Part shown: piece by piece, positions 6,589 to 7,019 of the stretch
How positions within the stretch are numbered: position 1 is the first letter of the stretch
Layout of the letters: each line of letters starts with the position of its first letter
Notes under the pieces: generated by a model
The model's database searches: none
Seen by the model: only the letters and a program-made list of their open reading frames with translations
Told to the model about the DNA's origin: nothing
NCBI GenBank assembly: GCA_018334525.1
Contig: JAGXLT010000045.1
Coordinates: 1 to 7,019 of the forward strand
From: Gammaproteobacteria bacterium
GTDB lineage: Bacteria > Pseudomonadota > Gammaproteobacteria > Nitrococcales > Nitrococcaceae
Direction: 5' to 3'
Length of the DNA: 7,019 nt
Made by a program: the position numbers and the translations under genes

Positions 6589-7008
6589 ATGAACGCTTCT
6601 AACGATCAGGACACACTGGCTCAGCTCAGCCTGGATACCGACGGGCTGTATCAGGAAGAGGTCTTTACAGATCGGCGTGTCGGCAGCATTCAGCGGTTAA
6701 CGCCGGTAACCAGCGAGGGCGAATCAGACCCGAGTCGCCCTGTTCTTTACGTGGGACAGACACAGGTAATGACCCCCGCAGGCGCACTGCCATTAAATTT
6801 TGAGCTCGAGGCCGGCAGCCTGGAAGAAGCTGCTCAGGCCTTCCCGACGGCGGCAAATGTAGCGTTAGAGCAGACGATGGAGCAGCTGCGCGAAATGCAG
6901 CGGGAACAAGCCTCACGCATTATGACGCCCGATCAACTTGCCGGTGGCGGTATGGGTGGTGGCATGGGCGGCGGGGGTGCCCCTGGCGGCGGCATCCAAA
7001 TGCGCTAA
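6589..7008 (+). CDS. Small acidic protein with Gly/Met-rich tail, function unknown
   Basis: A 139-residue protein that I do not recognise by name. There is no signal peptide or membrane helix, so it should be cytoplasmic. Residues 1-20 are acidic and polar. Residues 21-75 look beta-rich (YQEEVFTDRRVGSIQRLTPV, then VLYVGQTQVMTP and LPLNFELEA). Residues 77-110 are a probable charged amphipathic helix (EQTMEQLREMQREQ). Residues 119-139 are a flexible tail dominated by Gly with interspersed Met, somewhat like the GGM repeats at the end of GroEL, though nothing else resembles GroEL. GGAG at 6580-6583 lies five bases before the ATG. The gap to pntB is 27 bp with no terminator, so co-transcription with pnt is likely. 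The well-formed folded core and good ribosome site argue for a real gene. Eleven bases after the stop reach the window edge. Confidence 0.75.
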   Translation: MNASNDQDTLAQLSLDTDGLYQEEVFTDRRVGSIQRLTPVTSEGESDPSRPVLYVGQTQVMTPAGALPLNFELEAGSLEEAAQAFPTAANVALEQTMEQLREMQREQASRIMTPDQLAGGGMGGGMGGGGAPGGGIQMR

Positions 7009-7019
7009 ATCTTGGCTAA

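Noticed and set aside
6951..6990. GGC/GGT-rich tract as a DNA repeat or low-complexity artefact
   Set aside because: It is codon-level Gly repetition within an intact frame ending in a proper stop; it is described as a protein tail instead.

Overview
The window is chromosomal DNA from a Gram-negative proteobacterium, most likely a gammaproteobacterium of moderate GC (mid-50s % by eye). The pointers are a ubiD gene for ubiquinone synthesis, an outer-membrane MlaA lipoprotein, and a three-gene proton-translocating transhydrogenase. I cannot name a genus. Coding density is very high and every gene resembles its neighbours in codon style. I see no tRNA, rRNA, CRISPR array, insertion sequence or phage gene.

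Region 1 (1-2842, + strand) is a translationally coupled run of three genes. They are ubiD (5' end cut off by the window edge), a 338-residue [2Fe-2S]/FAD/NAD(P) oxidoreductase, and mlaA. Both junctions are ATGA stop/start overlaps. The oxidoreductase sits where enterobacteria carry the flavin reductase gene fre beside ubiD, so it may be part of the electron or reduced-flavin supply to the UbiX/UbiD pair; that role is inference. MlaA is the outer-membrane component of phospholipid retrograde transport and has no obvious mechanistic tie to the two genes before it.

Region 2 (2846-3445, - strand) is a single 199-residue HNH-nuclease-fold protein. It converges on mlaA with only three bases between the stop codons. 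It diverges from the transhydrogenase genes across a 187-bp intergenic region that must hold both promoters and contains a short dyad and a small hairpin.

Region 3 (3633-7008, + strand) is pntAA-pntAB-pntB, the split form of the membrane NAD(P) transhydrogenase. The first two junctions overlap by one and four bases. A 139-residue unrecognised protein with a Gly/Met-rich tail follows 27 bp later and is probably co-transcribed. PntAA binds NAD(H), PntAB and the N-terminal part of PntB form the proton channel, and the C-terminal part of PntB binds NADP(H). Together they use the proton gradient to make NADPH.

Most of the window is ordinary housekeeping DNA, and I do not see a convincing undescribed system. 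The points most worth checking are the Ala-rich insert of about 37 residues in PntB, the relocation of the membrane histidine from PntB to PntAB relative to E. coli, and the unknown small protein behind pntB.
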